Shown: one piece after another, positions 25,892 to 41,723 of the stretch
Position numbering within the stretch: position 1 is the stretch's first letter
Layout of the letters: each line of letters starts with the position of its first letter
From: Pseudomonadota bacterium
Lineage (GTDB): Bacteria; Pseudomonadota; Alphaproteobacteria; Acetobacterales; Acetobacteraceae
Direction: 5' to 3'
Length of the DNA stretch: 64,000 bases
Assembly (NCBI GenBank): GCA_021845595.1
Contig: JAJZVV010000013.1
Location: 45,530 to 109,529, forward strand
Position numbers and translations under genes: made by a program
Notes under the pieces: model-generated
What the model saw: the letters and a program-made list of their open reading frames with translations, nothing else
Database searches by the model: none
What the model was told of the DNA's origin: nothing

Positions 25892-26928
25892 CCCGACGCT
25901 GGATGAGGCCGGCCCGCCGGGCCGGCGCCGCAACCGCCCTGCTGCTGCTGCTCGGCGGCGCCGACGCTCCGTCCGGGGCCTGGCCCGGGGCGTGGATCGT
26001 CCCCGATATCGATGCCCTGCCCCACGATGTCTGGGGCGAGACGGTGCGCCATGGCCGCGATCTGGTCGCCCAGACCTACGCCCTGGTCGGGCCCGAGGTC
26101 GCCGACCCGGCGAAGCGTTACGCCGGCAACAATCTCGCCTGCCAGAACTGCCATCTCGGTGCCGGCACGCGCAAATACGGCATTCCCTATGTCGGCGTCT
26201 TCGCCGCCTATCCGAGCTACCGCATCCGCTCCGGGCGCGTCGGCACGCTGGCGGACCGCGTCAATGGCTGCATGACGCGCAGCCTCAACGGCAAGCCGCT
26301 GCCGCCGGACGGGCCGGAGATGACGGCGATCATCGCCTACATCAAGTTCCTCTCCACCGGCCGGGAGATCGGCGCGCCGACCGAGGGACGCGGCCCGGGA
26401 CGAATGGCGGAGCTGAGCCGGCCGGCGGACCCGGCGCGCGGCAAACAGGTCTTCGGCCAGATCTGCGCCGCCTGCCACGGCGCCGAGGGCCAGGGCCAGC
26501 GCAACGGCACGGCCGGCGACGCGCGCGGCTACGCCGTGCCGCCGGTCTGGGGCCCGGACAGCTTCAACGACGGGGCGGGAATGACCCGGCTGATCACCGC
26601 CGCCAACTTCATCCATAACAACATGCCGAACGGCACCACCTGGGAAGCGCCGAGCCTGCCGGCGGAGGATGCCTGGGACGTCGCCGCCTTCATCGATTCC
26701 CAGCCGCGCCCGCACCGGTCGGGGCTGGAGAAGGATTTCCCCAACCGGCTGGAGAAGCTGGTGGACGCGCCGTTCGGCCCCTACGCCGACGAATTCCCCG
26801 AAAGCCAGCACAAATACGGCCCGTTCGCGCCGATCCGCGCGGCGATCAACACGCTGCGTCAGGCCGAGCAGACCGCGCGCGCCAAGGCCAGCGCGCCGAA
26901 CCACGGCGCGGCGCCCGCCAAGCCCTGA
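25888..26928 (+). CDS. tsdA: Dihaem c-type cytochrome, thiosulfate dehydrogenase TsdA-like
   Basis: 346 residues with an N-terminal Sec signal (about 1-32) and two CxxCH haem sites: CQNCH (85-89) and CAACH (193-197). The region after the first haem, YVGVFAAYPSYRIRSGRVGT and LADRVNGCMTRSLNGKPLP, is the signature of TsdA. C128 in NGCMTRS aligns with the cysteine that serves as the unusual axial ligand (His/Cys) of haem 1. TsdA oxidises two thiosulfates to tetrathionate, or does the reverse, in the periplasm. The C-terminal ~70 residues are a charged extension. GTG start overlapping the upstream stop (GTGA). Confidence 0.85.
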   Translation: MTRRWMRPARRAGAATALLLLLGGADAPSGAWPGAWIVPDIDALPHDVWGETVRHGRDLVAQTYALVGPEVADPAKRYAGNNLACQNCHLGAGTRKYGIPYVGVFAAYPSYRIRSGRVGTLADRVNGCMTRSLNGKPLPPDGPEMTAIIAYIKFLSTGREIGAPTEGRGPGRMAELSRPADPARGKQVFGQICAACHGAEGQGQRNGTAGDARGYAVPPVWGPDSFNDGAGMTRLITAANFIHNNMPNGTTWEAPSLPAEDAWDVAAFIDSQPRPHRSGLEKDFPNRLEKLVDAPFGPYADEFPESQHKYGPFAPIRAAINTLRQAEQTARAKASAPNHGAAPAKP

Positions 26929-26950
26929 TCGGGCGCAGGGAACGCGCCGC

Positions 26951-28243
26951 TCAGCCCGCCGGGCGCACCGGCACGGGCGCGGCTGCGTCCGCTTCGCCGG
27001 CGAGCGTCGCGGCGAGGCGGGTGCGGTCCAGGGCGCCCTCCCAGCGTGCCACCACGACCGTGGCGACGCCGTTGCCGATGAGGTTGGTCAGCGCCCGCGC
27101 CTCGGACATGAAGCGGTCGACACCGAGAATGAGCGCGATGCTCGCCACCGGCACGGTGCCGACGGAGGCGAGCGTCGCCGCCAGCACGATGAAGCCGCTG
27201 CCGGTGACCCCTGCCGCGCCCTTCGAGGTCAGCAGCAGCACGCCGATCAGGCCGAGCTGCTGGCCGAGGCCGAGATGCGTGCCCGTCGCCTGCGCCAGAA
27301 ACAGCGCGGCCATGGTGAGATAGATGCAGGTGCCGTCGAGATTGAACGAATAGCCGGTCGGGATCACCAGCCCGACCACCGATTCCTCGCAGCCCAGCGC
27401 TTCGAGCTTGGCGATCATCCGCGGCAGCACCGATTCCGAGGACGAGGTGCCGAGCACGATCAGCAGTTCCTCGCGAATGGCGCCGATGAATTTCCACAGG
27501 CTGAACCCGGCCAGCCGTGCCACCGTGCCGAGGACGACGAAAATGAAGATCAGGCAGGTGGCGTAGACCCCGGCCATGAGTTCGCCGAGCTGGACCAGCG
27601 TGCCGAGCCCGTAGCGGCCGATGGTGAAGGCCATCGCCCCGAAGGCGCCGAGCGGCGCCGCGCGCATGACGATGGCGACGACGCCGAACAGCGCGCGCGA
27701 AACCAGCTCGATCAGATGCACCAGCGGCTTGCCGCGCTCGCCGAGGAAGGCCAGCCCGAATGCGAACAGCACGGCGAAGAACAGGATCTGCAGAATGTCG
27801 CCCTCGGCGAAGGCGCCGACCACCGTCGCGGGAATGAGGTGCGTGACGTAGTCGAGCGCGCTCTGGTGCTGGGCGGCGGTGATGTAGTGCTGCACCGATT
27901 TCGCATCGAGCGTGGCGGGATCGACATGCATCCCCGCGCCAGGGCGCAGCACATTGGCGATGACGAGCCCGATCACCAGCGCCGCCGTCGTCATCGCCTC
28001 GAAATAGACGATCGCTTTCAGCCCGACGCGGCCGACTTTCTTCATGTCGTCCATGCCGGCGATGCCGTGCACGACGGTGCAGAAGATGATCGGCCCGATC
28101 AGCATCTTGATCGCGGCGATGAACATGTCTCCGAGCGGCTTCATCGCCGCCCCGGTGGCGGGGAAGGCATGGCCGAGCAGCGCGCCGAGCACGATCGCGA
28201 CCAGCACCTGCGCGTAGAGATGGCCGAACACCCGGCGTGCCAT
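26951..28243 (-). CDS. dctA: C4-dicarboxylate:cation symporter DctA
   Basis: 430 residues of the dicarboxylate/amino acid:cation symporter (DAACS) family. The conserved serine-rich loop [13 protein letters not shown] and the NxD-type site GYSFNLDGT are present, with about eight membrane helices and two re-entrant hairpins. It imports succinate, fumarate and malate. It starts 2 bp after pdxJ, with a GGGGGA site, so it is the last gene of the mdh-suc-lpd-pdx run. Placing the transporter with the TCA enzymes that use its substrates makes metabolic sense. A longer open frame to 28423 overlaps pdxJ and is not supported. Confidence 0.93.
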   Translation of the reverse strand: MARRVFGHLYAQVLVAIVLGALLGHAFPATGAAMKPLGDMFIAAIKMLIGPIIFCTVVHGIAGMDDMKKVGRVGLKAIVYFEAMTTAALVIGLVIANVLRPGAGMHVDPATLDAKSVQHYITAAQHQSALDYVTHLIPATVVGAFAEGDILQILFFAVLFAFGLAFLGERGKPLVHLIELVSRALFGVVAIVMRAAPLGAFGAMAFTIGRYGLGTLVQLGELMAGVYATCLIFIFVVLGTVARLAGFSLWKFIGAIREELLIVLGTSSSESVLPRMIAKLEALGCEESVVGLVIPTGYSFNLDGTCIYLTMAALFLAQATGTHLGLGQQLGLIGVLLLTSKGAAGVTGSGFIVLAATLASVGTVPVASIALILGVDRFMSEARALTNLIGNGVATVVVARWEGALDRTRLAATLAGEADAAAPVPVRPAG

Positions 28244-28245
28244 GA

Positions 28246-28968
28246 CTAATGTCCCCCCTCGCGCGCCGCATCCATCAGCGCGCGCATGCGTGCGAGCACC
28301 GGCCCGAGCCCGTCGAACACCGCCTGGCCGATGAGGAAATGCCCGATATTCAGTTCCCGCACGCCCGGCAGCGCGGCGATGGGGCCGACATTGTCGAAAT
28401 TCAGCCCGTGCCCGGCGTGGCATTCCAGCCCCAGCGAAGCCGCGTGCCGCGCCGCCGCCGCCAGCCGCTCCCGCTCGCCGGCCCGCCCGTTGGCATAGGC
28501 GCCAGTGTGCAGTTCCACCACCGGCGCGCCGAGCGCGGCGGCGGCGGCGAGCTGCGCCGGATCGGGGTCGACGAACAGCGAGACGCGGATCCCCGCCGCG
28601 CTGAGCCGGGCGATGGCAGGGCGCAGCGCCTCGCTCTGCCCGGCCGCGTCCAGCCCGCCCTCCGTCGTCACCTCCGCCCGCCGCTCCGGCACCAGGCAGG
28701 CGGCGTGCGGGCGCAGCGCGCAGGCGATGGCCACCATCTCCTCGGTCGCCGCCATTTCCATGTTCAGGGGCGCGGGGAGCGCGCGCAGCCGGCGCAGGTC
28801 GGCGTCGCGGATATGCCGCCGGTCCTCGCGCAGATGCGCGGTGATGCCGTCGACGCCGCAGGCAATGGCCAGTTCGGCCGCCGCCACCGGATCGGGATGC
28901 AGGCCGCCACGGGCGTTGCGCAGCGTGGCGACGTGATCGACGTTCAGGCCGAGCCGCAGCGCCCTCAT
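28246..28968 (-). CDS. pdxJ: Pyridoxine 5'-phosphate synthase
   Basis: 240 residues, TIM barrel. It condenses 1-deoxyxylulose 5-phosphate with 3-amino-2-oxopropyl phosphate to give pyridoxine 5'-phosphate, the last ring-forming step of the DXP-dependent PLP pathway. Motifs are [45 protein letters not shown] and [12 protein letters not shown]. Its ATG at 28968 overlaps the pdxA stop (ATGA). PdxA makes its substrate, so the two are coupled. Confidence 0.96.
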   Translation of the reverse strand: MRALRLGLNVDHVATLRNARGGLHPDPVAAAELAIACGVDGITAHLREDRRHIRDADLRRLRALPAPLNMEMAATEEMVAIACALRPHAACLVPERRAEVTTEGGLDAAGQSEALRPAIARLSAAGIRVSLFVDPDPAQLAAAAALGAPVVELHTGAYANGRAGERERLAAAARHAASLGLECHAGHGLNFDNVGPIAALPGVRELNIGHFLIGQAVFDGLGPVLARMRALMDAAREGGH

Positions 28969-29903
28969 CGCGCCCGCCGCGCCGCCATCGTCGCAGCGAG
29001 CCGGATGGACGCGATCAGGCTCGCCGGATCCGCCCGGCCGCGCCCGGCGATGTCGAACGCCGTGCCGTGGTCCGGCGAGGTGCGGATGATCGGCAGGCCG
29101 AGCGTGACGTTCACCCCATGGGTCATGTCCAGCGTCTTCAGCGGGATCAGCGCCTGATCGTGGTAGAGGCAGATGGCGGCATCGTAGCTCGCCCGAGCGG
29201 TCTCGGTGAACATGGTATCCGGCGGCCACGGCCCGGAAGCGGCGATGCCCGCGGCGCGCAGTGCGGCGATGGCGGGGGCGACGAGCGTCTGCTCCTCGGT
29301 GCCCATCGCGCCGCCCTCCCCGGCATGCGGGTTGAGCCCGGCCACGGCCAGGCGCGGCGCGGCGATGGCAAAATCCCGCGCCAGCGCCGCCGCCGTCACC
29401 TGCCCGGCATGGACGATGGCCTCGGCGGTGAGCATCTCGATGGCGCGGCGCAGCGCCACGTGCACCGTCACCGGCACCACCCGCAGCGCCGGCGCGGCGA
29501 GCATCATCACCGGCCGCGCCACGCCGGTCAGGGCGCCGAGGAACTCGGTATGGCCGGGATGGGCGAAGCCGGCGCCGTAGAGCACCGCCTTGCTGATCGG
29601 ATTGGTGACGATGCCGCCAACCGTGCCGGCCAGCGCCAGCCGCGTCGCGCGCTCGATCGCCTCGATGACGGCGGGCGCATTGGCCCCGTCCGGCCGGCCG
29701 GGCACTGCCGGCGCGGCGAGCGGCACCGCCAGCACCGGCAGCGCCTCGTGAAAAATCCCCGCCGCTTCGGCCGGCGTCGCCACCATCCTGGCGCCGGGAT
29801 AGAGGGCGGGGTCGCCGAGCACGACGAACGCCGGCCCGCTGCCGCGCAGCGCCGCCCAGGCGGCCACGGTGATCTCCGGCCCGATGCCGGCCGGATCCCC
29901 CAT
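28965..29903 (-). CDS. pdxA: 4-hydroxythreonine-4-phosphate dehydrogenase
   Basis: 312 residues. It oxidises 4-phosphohydroxy-L-threonine in PLP synthesis. Motifs are [11 protein letters not shown] at the N-terminus, [10 protein letters not shown], the metal histidines in VTVHVALR and NPHAGEGG, and [10 protein letters not shown]. The ATG at 29903 starts directly at [10 protein letters not shown], some eight residues shorter than usual. The codons just upstream read like the missing part (PLLAVS), but no ATG or GTG in frame is available between the lpd stop and 29903 and there is no clear ribosome-binding site. Confidence 0.93.
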   Translation of the reverse strand: MGDPAGIGPEITVAAWAALRGSGPAFVVLGDPALYPGARMVATPAEAAGIFHEALPVLAVPLAAPAVPGRPDGANAPAVIEAIERATRLALAGTVGGIVTNPISKAVLYGAGFAHPGHTEFLGALTGVARPVMMLAAPALRVVPVTVHVALRRAIEMLTAEAIVHAGQVTAAALARDFAIAAPRLAVAGLNPHAGEGGAMGTEEQTLVAPAIAALRAAGIAASGPWPPDTMFTETARASYDAAICLYHDQALIPLKTLDMTHGVNVTLGLPIIRTSPDHGTAFDIAGRGRADPASLIASIRLAATMAARRAR

Positions 29904-29931
29904 CGAGACCGCGAGCAGCGGCGCGGCGCGC

Positions 29932-31338
<1,407 letters not shown>

Positions 31339-31341
31339 GGC

Positions 31342-32595
31342 TCAGAGATCCAGCAGCAGACGGCGCGGATCCTCGATCCCTTCCTTGACGCGGACGAGGA
31401 ACGAGACCGCCTCGCGGCCGTCGACGATGCGATGGTCGTAGGACAGCGCCAGATACATCATCGGCCGGATCTCGATCTTTCCATCCACCGCAACCGGCCG
31501 GTCCTGGATCTTGTGCATGCCGAGGATGCCCGATTGTGGCGGGTTGAGGATCGGCGTGGACATCAGCGAGCCGTAGACGCCGCCATTGGTGATGCTGAAC
31601 GTGCCGCCGGCGAGTTCCTCCAGCTTCAGCGCGCCGTCGCGGGCGCGGCGGCCGAAATCGGCGATGGTGCGCTCGATCTCGGCAAAACCCATGCGATCCG
31701 CGTCGCGCAGCACCGGCACGACGAGGCCCGACGCGCCACCGACGGCAATGCCCATATGGACGTAGTTCTTGTAGACGATTTCCTCGCCGTCGATCTCGGC
31801 GTTGACGGCGGGAAACTCCTTCAGCGCGACGACGCAGGCGCGCACGAACAGCGACATGAAGCCGAGCCGCGCGCCGGCATGCTTCTTCTCGAACGCCTCG
31901 CGGTAGTGCGCCCGCATCGCCTGCGCCGCGCTCATGTCCACCTCGTTGAAGGTGGTGAGCATGGCGGCGGTGTTCTGTGCCTCCTTCAGCCTGAGCGCGA
32001 TGGTGCGGCGCAGGCGCGTCATGCGCACGCGCTCCTCGCGCCCGGCCTCGGCACGCGCGCTCGCCGGCGCGGGCGGGGCCGTAGCGGGTGCGGGCGTGGC
32101 GGCCGGGCGGGCGAGGAAGGCGAGCACGTCGCCCTTGGTGATGCGCCCGTCCTTGCCGCTGCCAACGCCGACATCGCCGGGCGTCAGCGCCTGCTCGGTC
32201 ATCAGCTTCGCCGCCGCCGGCAGCGGCGGGGCGGATCCGGCGGCAGCGATGTCCGCCGGCGGCGTCGCCGGGCGGGCGACCGGGCCGGAGGGGCGCGGCG
32301 GCGCGTGCACGCCCGGCTGCGGATTGGCTGCCGGCCCGGGCGCGTGGCGTGCCGCGCCGGCCGCATCGAGCGTGCCGAGCACGGCGCCGACCTCGACCTC
32401 CGCGCCTTCCGCGGCGCGGATTTCCACCAGCGTGCCGGCGGCGGGCGCGTTCACCTCCACCGTCACCTTGTCGGTCTCGAGCTCGACCAGCGGCTCGTCC
32501 GCCGCCACCGGCTCGCCCTGCTGGCGCAGCCAGCGCGCGACGGTGGCAGTTGTGACGCTTTCGCCCAGCGCGGGTACCTTGATCTCGGTCGCCAT
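31342..32595 (-). CDS. sucB: 2-oxoglutarate dehydrogenase E2, dihydrolipoyl succinyltransferase
   Basis: 417 residues. One lipoyl domain at the N-terminus (lipoyl lysine K43 in [11 protein letters not shown]), an Ala/Pro-rich linker (about 80-120), an E3/E1-binding peripheral domain ([20 protein letters not shown]...[10 protein letters not shown], about 125-165), a second flexible linker, and the catalytic domain with the H388-D392 motif (DHRIVDGRE). It makes succinyl-CoA. ATG at 32595 is chosen from the conserved [13 protein letters not shown] start; the open frame upstream is a shadow of sucA. The gap to sucA is 11 bp. Confidence 0.96.
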   Translation of the reverse strand: MATEIKVPALGESVTTATVARWLRQQGEPVAADEPLVELETDKVTVEVNAPAAGTLVEIRAAEGAEVEVGAVLGTLDAAGAARHAPGPAANPQPGVHAPPRPSGPVARPATPPADIAAAGSAPPLPAAAKLMTEQALTPGDVGVGSGKDGRITKGDVLAFLARPAATPAPATAPPAPASARAEAGREERVRMTRLRRTIALRLKEAQNTAAMLTTFNEVDMSAAQAMRAHYREAFEKKHAGARLGFMSLFVRACVVALKEFPAVNAEIDGEEIVYKNYVHMGIAVGGASGLVVPVLRDADRMGFAEIERTIADFGRRARDGALKLEELAGGTFSITNGGVYGSLMSTPILNPPQSGILGMHKIQDRPVAVDGKIEIRPMMYLALSYDHRIVDGREAVSFLVRVKEGIEDPRRLLLDL

Positions 32596-32606
32596 CGGAA
32601 TGTCCT

Positions 32607-35465
<2,859 letters not shown>

Positions 35466-35510
35466 CGTCGCTTGTCTCCGCGATGGTTTCTGACTGCGAG
35501 TGAAGAGGTG

Positions 35511-36386
35511 CTATCGGCCGAGGGCACGGATCATGGTGCTGCCGAGCGCGGCCGGGCTTTCGGCGACATGGATGCCGGCCGCGCGCATGGCTTCCATCTT
35601 CGCCCCAGCGGTGTCGCGCCCGCCGCTGATCACCGCCCCGGCATGGCCCATGCGCCGCCCCGGCGGCGCGGTCGCGCCGGCAACGAAGCCGACCACCGGC
35701 TTCTTCACCGGCGAGCGGGCGAGGAACTCCGCGGCGTCGATCTCGCTCGCCCCGCCGATCTCGCCGATCATGATCACCGCCTCGGTCTCGGCGTCGGCGA
35801 GGAACATCTCCAGCACCTCGATGAAGTCGGTGCCCTTCACCGGATCGCCGCCGATGCCGACACAGCTGCTCTGGCCCAGCCCCGCCGCGGTGGTCTGCGC
35901 CACCGCCTCATAGGTCAGCGTGCCCGAGCGCGAGACGATGCCGATGCGGCCGCGCCGATGGATGTGGCCGGGCATGATGCCGATCTTGCAGGCTTCCGGC
36001 GTGATGACGCCGGGGCAGTTCGGCCCGATCAGCCGCGAGCGCGAGCCGTCCAGCGCCCGCTTCACCCGCACCATGTCGAGCACCGGAATGCCCTCGGTGA
36101 TGCAGACGATCAGCTCGATGCCGGCGTCGATCGCCTCCAGGATGGCGTCCGCCGCGCCGGCGGGCGGCACGTAGATCGCCGAGGCGTTCGCCCCCGTCAC
36201 CGCGCGCGCCTCGGCCACGGTGTCGAACACCGGCAGGTCGAGGTGGCGCGTCCCGCCCTTGCCGGGCGTGACGCCGCCGACGACCTTGGTGCCGTAGGCC
36301 AGCGCCTGCTCGGAATGGAACGTGCCCTGCGCGCCGGTGAAACCCTGCGTGATCACTTTCGTGTTCGCATCGACGAGGATCGCCAT
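35511..36386 (-). CDS. sucD: Succinyl-CoA ligase alpha subunit
   Basis: 291 residues. N-terminal CoA-binding Rossmann domain ([28 protein letters not shown]) and C-terminal ligase domain with the phosphohistidine H248 in [12 protein letters not shown]. Interconverts succinyl-CoA and succinate with substrate-level NTP formation. Its ATG shares one base with the sucC stop (TGATG), giving translational coupling of the two subunits. Confidence 0.96.
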   Translation of the reverse strand: MAILVDANTKVITQGFTGAQGTFHSEQALAYGTKVVGGVTPGKGGTRHLDLPVFDTVAEARAVTGANASAIYVPPAGAADAILEAIDAGIELIVCITEGIPVLDMVRVKRALDGSRSRLIGPNCPGVITPEACKIGIMPGHIHRRGRIGIVSRSGTLTYEAVAQTTAAGLGQSSCVGIGGDPVKGTDFIEVLEMFLADAETEAVIMIGEIGGASEIDAAEFLARSPVKKPVVGFVAGATAPPGRRMGHAGAVISGGRDTAGAKMEAMRAAGIHVAESPAALGSTMIRALGR

Positions 36387-37582
36387 CACACCGCCTCCCG
36401 CACGGCGCCGACCACCTTCTCGGCAGCGTCGGCGAGATTGTCGGCGGCGATGATCTTGAGGCCGGAGCGGGCCAGGATCTCCTTGCCGAGCGCCACGTTC
36501 GTCCCTTCCAACCGCACCACCAGCGGCACGGTCAGCGAAGTTTCGCGCGCCGCCGCCACGACGCCCTCGGCGATGACGTCGCAGCGCATGATACCGCCGA
36601 AGATGTTAACAAGGATGCCTTCGACGTTCGGGTCGGAAAGGATGATCTTGAACGCCGCCGCCACCCGCTCCTTCGTCGCGCCGCCGCCGACATCGAGGAA
36701 GTTCGCTGGTGCGGCGCCGTAGAGCTTGATGATGTCCATGGTCGCCATCGCCAGCCCGGCGCCGTTGACCATGCAGCCGATGGTGCCGTCGAGCGCGACA
36801 TAGTTCAGCCCGAACAGCGCCGCTTCGCGCTCCTTCGGGTCCTCCTCGGCCGGATCGTGCAGCTGGTCCAGCTCGCGGTGGCGGAACAGCGCGTTGTCGT
36901 CGAAGGCCATCTTCGCATCCAGCGCCACCACCGCGCCCTCGCCGGTGACGACGAGCGGGTTGATCTCGACGATCGAGGCGTCGAGTTCGGTGAAGGCGCG
37001 GTAGAGCCCGCTGACGAACCCGGCGAAGGCACCGATCTGCGCCCCGGTGAGACCGAGCCCGAAGGCGAGCTTGCGGGCGTGGAAGGCGGAGATGCCGCTG
37101 GCGGGGTCGATCGCGGCGCGGAGAATCTTCTCCGGGCTCTTCGCCGCCACCTCCTCGATCTCCATGCCGCCCTCGCGCGAGGCGACGAGCGTGATCCGCC
37201 CGACGGCGCGATCGACCAGCAGGGAGAGATAGAGTTCGCGCGCGATGTCGCAGCCGGCCTCGACATAGACGCGGTTGACGACGCGCCCGGCCGGGCCGGT
37301 CTGCTTCGTCACCAGCGTCTGGCCGAGCATCGCCGCCGCCGCCTCGCGCACCGCCGCGCCCGAGCGGGCCAGGCGTACGCCGCCCTTGCCCGCCGGGTCC
37401 GCGGCGAAATGGCCAGCGCCGCGGCCGCCGGCGTGGATCTGCGCCTTGACCACGAACACCGGCCCCGGAAGCTTGGCTGCCGCCGCCTCCGCCTCCTCCG
37501 GCGTCCAGGCGACGTGGCCGTCCAGCACCGCCACGCCGTAGCGGCGCAGCAGGTCCTTGGCCTGGTATTCGTGGATGTTCAT
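36386..37582 (-). CDS. sucC: Succinyl-CoA ligase beta subunit
   Basis: 398 residues. ATP-grasp fold from the N-terminus ([33 protein letters not shown]), metal-binding [12 protein letters not shown], and the C-terminal domain with [20 protein letters not shown] and [16 protein letters not shown]. It pairs with SucD. Starts 4 bp after the mdh stop. Confidence 0.97.
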   Translation of the reverse strand: MNIHEYQAKDLLRRYGVAVLDGHVAWTPEEAEAAAAKLPGPVFVVKAQIHAGGRGAGHFAADPAGKGGVRLARSGAAVREAAAAMLGQTLVTKQTGPAGRVVNRVYVEAGCDIARELYLSLLVDRAVGRITLVASREGGMEIEEVAAKSPEKILRAAIDPASGISAFHARKLAFGLGLTGAQIGAFAGFVSGLYRAFTELDASIVEINPLVVTGEGAVVALDAKMAFDDNALFRHRELDQLHDPAEEDPKEREAALFGLNYVALDGTIGCMVNGAGLAMATMDIIKLYGAAPANFLDVGGGATKERVAAAFKIILSDPNVEGILVNIFGGIMRCDVIAEGVVAAARETSLTVPLVVRLEGTNVALGKEILARSGLKIIAADNLADAAEKVVGAVREAV

Positions 37583-37586
37583 CGCC

Positions 37587-38683
<1,097 letters not shown>

Positions 38684-38712
38684 GCCGAAGCGCGCTCGTG
38701 CCAGATGCGGTT

Positions 38713-39891
38713 TCATGTCAGGTGCGGAAGCGCCAGGTAGGCCTCGCTCTGCATCTCCATCAGCCGCGAGGCGGTGCGCGTGAACGCCGCCGCGCCCTCG
38801 CCGCTGCGGTAGAGCGTGTCCGGCGCGGCGGCGGCGGTGGCATAGAGCTTCACCCGGTGCTCGTAGAGCGCGTCGATCAGGGTGATGAAGCGCCGCGCCT
38901 CGTCGAAATTCGCCGGCGAGAGGCGAGGCACGTCGTCCAGCACCAGCGCCCGGAAATGCGTCGCCAGCGCCAGATAGTCGGCCGGGCCGAGCGGGCGGGC
39001 GCAGAGATCGGCGAACTCGAACCGCGCCACGCGCCCCGCGGCCAGCGGCACCGCCAGCGTCCGGCCGAGCACGGTGATGGTGGCCGGCGCCGCCTCGCGC
39101 TCGGCCCATTCGGCGAAGGCGGCATCCAGCGCCCGCGTCGCCATCGCGTCCGCCGGCACCTGCCAGCACGGCAGCGACCGACGCCGCCCGCGCCGCCAGT
39201 CCTGCCCATCCTCCAGCACCAGCAGGTCGAGATGGCGCTTGATCAGGTCGATGAACGGTTGGAACGCGTCGCGCCCGGGCTGGCCGCGGAACAGATCGTC
39301 CGGCGCGGTATTGGAGGTCGCCACGACCACGACGCCACGCTCGAACAGGGCGGCGAACAGCCGGCCGAGGATCATCGCGTCGGCGATGTCGGTCACCTGC
39401 AGCTCATCGAAGCAGAGCAGCGCCGTCTCGGCCGCCAGTGCGTCGGCGAGGGGCGGGACCGGGTCGGCGATGGCCGGATCGCGCTTCAGCGCGTGGAAGC
39501 GGCCATGCGCCTCCTGCATGAAGGCGTGGAAATGCACCCGCCGCTTGCGCGCCACCTGGGCGGTGGCGAAGAACAGATCCATCAGCATCGACTTGCCGCG
39601 CCCGACGTCGCCGACGAGGTAGAGCCCGTTCGGCGCGCCCTCTGGCGCCCAATCCGCCGGCTTGCGGCGCAGCAGCCGCGCGAGCAGCCCGCCCGCCGGC
39701 TCCGGGCGTGGCGGCGGATCGTAGCCGCGCAGCCGGGCCCAGAGTTCCTGCAGCCGCTCGGCGGCGAGCGCCTGCGCCGGATCGGTGGCCAGCTCCCCGG
39801 TGCCGAGCCGCGCACGATAGGCGGCGAGCGGCCCCGCTGCGGCGGGCGGCAGATCGGACAGCTTCGGGGGGAGAGCGGCGGCGGCGTCCAT
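38713..39891 (-). CDS. zapE: Cell division AAA ATPase ZapE (AFG1 family)
   Basis: 392 residues. AFG1/ZapE-like P-loop ATPase with Walker A GDVGRGKS (94-101), Walker B LCFDELQVTD, and the sensor-type ATSNTAPDDLF. In bacteria it interacts with FtsZ at the division site, and mitochondrial AFG1 acts in protein quality control. The family is commonly next to mdh in alphaproteobacteria, as here. ATG at 39891 chosen because the family homology starts just after; the longer frame to 40602 runs antisense to the next gene. Confidence 0.92.
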   Translation of the reverse strand: MDAAAALPPKLSDLPPAAAGPLAAYRARLGTGELATDPAQALAAERLQELWARLRGYDPPPRPEPAGGLLARLLRRKPADWAPEGAPNGLYLVGDVGRGKSMLMDLFFATAQVARKRRVHFHAFMQEAHGRFHALKRDPAIADPVPPLADALAAETALLCFDELQVTDIADAMILGRLFAALFERGVVVVATSNTAPDDLFRGQPGRDAFQPFIDLIKRHLDLLVLEDGQDWRRGRRRSLPCWQVPADAMATRALDAAFAEWAEREAAPATITVLGRTLAVPLAAGRVARFEFADLCARPLGPADYLALATHFRALVLDDVPRLSPANFDEARRFITLIDALYEHRVKLYATAAAAPDTLYRSGEGAAAFTRTASRLMEMQSEAYLALPHLT

Positions 39892-39999
39892 CGGGCACAG
39901 CGCATGTAGCCGCTCCGCCCCGTCCGGGCAACGCCGGCATGGCCTTGGCCCCCGGCCTCGCGCTTCTATATGGTCGCTCTCCCGAGGGAGGAGGATGCG

Positions 40000-40641
40000 A
40001 TGGCATCGGAACCGATCACTCTGGACTACGCGGCGCTGGGCGAGAAGCCGGTGGCAACCGACCCGTTCGCCCATCTCGTCGTGCCGCGCTTCGTGCCGCC
40101 CGCCGTGCTGGAGGGCGTGGTTGCCGACCTGCCGCCGATGAGCCGGGGCGGCTCTTTCCCGCTCGGCTCGCTCCGGCTCGGCCCGCGCGCCGCGGCGCTG
40201 GCCGAGGCGCTGGAGGGTCCGCGCCTGCGCGAGGCCATCGCCGCCCGCTTCGGCCTCGACCTCGAGGGCGCGGCGACGATGATCACGCTGCGCGGCATCT
40301 CGCGCGAGCGGGACGGACAGATCCATTGCGATTCCACCGCGAAGCGGGTGACGGTGCTGCTCTATTTGAACCCCTCCACCGCCGCCTGGGCGCGCCACGA
40401 GGGCTGCCTGCGCCTGCTGCGCGGGCCCGGGGACCTGGAAAACTACGCCGTGGAAGTGCCGCCGGTGGACGGCACGCTGCTGGTGTTCCCCAACACCGCG
40501 CAGGCCTGGCACGGCCACAAGACGTTCGTCGGTCAGCGCTACGTGGTGCAGCTCAACTACATGACCGGCGGCGCCGCCGCCCGCGCCGAACTGCGCCGCC
40601 ACCGCCTCTCGGCGCTGGTCAAGCGGCTGACCCCGGTTTGA
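40000..40641 (+). CDS. 2-oxoglutarate/Fe(II) dioxygenase family protein
   Basis: 213 residues. The double-stranded beta-helix metal motif HxD is H109/D111 (QIHCDSTAKRVTVLLYLN), with the distal His in AWHGHKTF (171/173) and Arg180 for 2-oxoglutarate binding. It looks like the prolyl-4-hydroxylase-like group, although the target is unknown. A strong site GGGAGGAGG sits 6 bp before the ATG at 40000. Divergent from zapE with about 108 bp between the starts. Confidence 0.82.
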   Translation: MASEPITLDYAALGEKPVATDPFAHLVVPRFVPPAVLEGVVADLPPMSRGGSFPLGSLRLGPRAAALAEALEGPRLREAIAARFGLDLEGAATMITLRGISRERDGQIHCDSTAKRVTVLLYLNPSTAAWARHEGCLRLLRGPGDLENYAVEVPPVDGTLLVFPNTAQAWHGHKTFVGQRYVVQLNYMTGGAAARAELRRHRLSALVKRLTPV

Positions 40642-40722
40642 GCCGGCGCCGGGGGATCTCGCGGAGGCGGACGCGCCGAGAGAGCGTGCAAATCTGCCAC
40701 GGCCCGCGCGAACCTGTCCCCG

Positions 40723-41532
40723 TCAGTCCCGCGCCGCATCGGTCCGTGGCGGGGCGGTGAAGGTGAGGGAGGCGAAGAAGTCGTCGGCGAGGCGGCGGAT
40801 GCCGGCGGCGCGATGGTCGGCGTCGGGGTCGCCTTTCACGAAGGCTTCGGTCACCTGCAACTCCACCACTGCGACGCCGGGGTTGAGGCAGTAGCGCGAG
40901 GTGACGATGCGCATGGCCGTCACCGGTGGCGCGGCCCCGGCCACGTCGCCTTCCATTTCGATGCGCTGCGGCACGCACCCGGTCCCTGCGATGGGCGCAC
41001 CGGCGCTGGCCGCGACCACGCTGAGCGGTGGGGCGTCCGGCCGCGGCACGGTGCGCCCGGCGAGCAGCGTGGCCGCATCCTCCGCCACGCGCTGGTGCAG
41101 CGTCGCCAGCGTCTGCGGCGCCGCGCCGAAATACTCCGCGGCGCGGAACACGCGCACGCTGAACAGTGCCGAATGCAGGCGCTCGTTCACGCTCAGCGCG
41201 CCGCCCGGCCGCGCCGGCGCGCCCGGTTCCTCCACCGCGTGCATGGCGGTGAAGCCGGTGTTGTCGTCGGCGATGATGCACCACCCTGGGCCGGGCAGCG
41301 TCACCGTCCCGGTCTCGGCGAGGCGCACGCGCACCGGCGTCGTGGCGTAGGTACCGTGGATGGCGGCGCAGTTCTCCGGCGAACCGGCGCGCACCCCGCC
41401 CTCCGCGAGCGGCGCCCGGCTCCGGGTCGCGGCCGGCGGCGCCGAGGCGCACCCGGCGAGCGCGGCCAGCGTCAGCGCCAGCGGAAGAGCGGGGCCGTGC
41501 GCCCGGCGGCGCGGCGGGAGGCAGGCGGACAC
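40723..41532 (-). CDS. Predicted lipoprotein, function unknown
   Basis: 269 residues from a GTG at 41532, which has a GGAGGG site 7 bp upstream. A basic start (PPRRRAHG) and hydrophobic stretch end in a lipobox LAGCAS. The mature part has Cys residues that could pair (ENCAAIHG, GWCIIAD, GTGCVP, SRYCLNP), and a central domain of mixed strands. I do not recognise the family. Longer ATG starts are present in frame but would bury the signal peptide. Confidence 0.7.
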   Translation of the reverse strand: MSACLPPRRRAHGPALPLALTLAALAGCASAPPAATRSRAPLAEGGVRAGSPENCAAIHGTYATTPVRVRLAETGTVTLPGPGWCIIADDNTGFTAMHAVEEPGAPARPGGALSVNERLHSALFSVRVFRAAEYFGAAPQTLATLHQRVAEDAATLLAGRTVPRPDAPPLSVVAASAGAPIAGTGCVPQRIEMEGDVAGAAPPVTAMRIVTSRYCLNPGVAVVELQVTEAFVKGDPDADHRAAGIRRLADDFFASLTFTAPPRTDAARD

Positions 41533-41723
41533 GCGAACCCTCCATCGAGGCAGCCGGCAGCATGGCACGCGCGGCCGCCATCGGGCGAGGCCGCCGTCGG
41601 CGCCCACGCATGCGCCTTGGCCTGGGTCGAGCCGGCGCGCGGTTTCCGCTTGCCCCGCCGGCCGCCTTTCGTGCCATGCTCGCGCCCATGGCGGCCAACG
41701 CCAGCGAAAACCGGGGGGAAACC

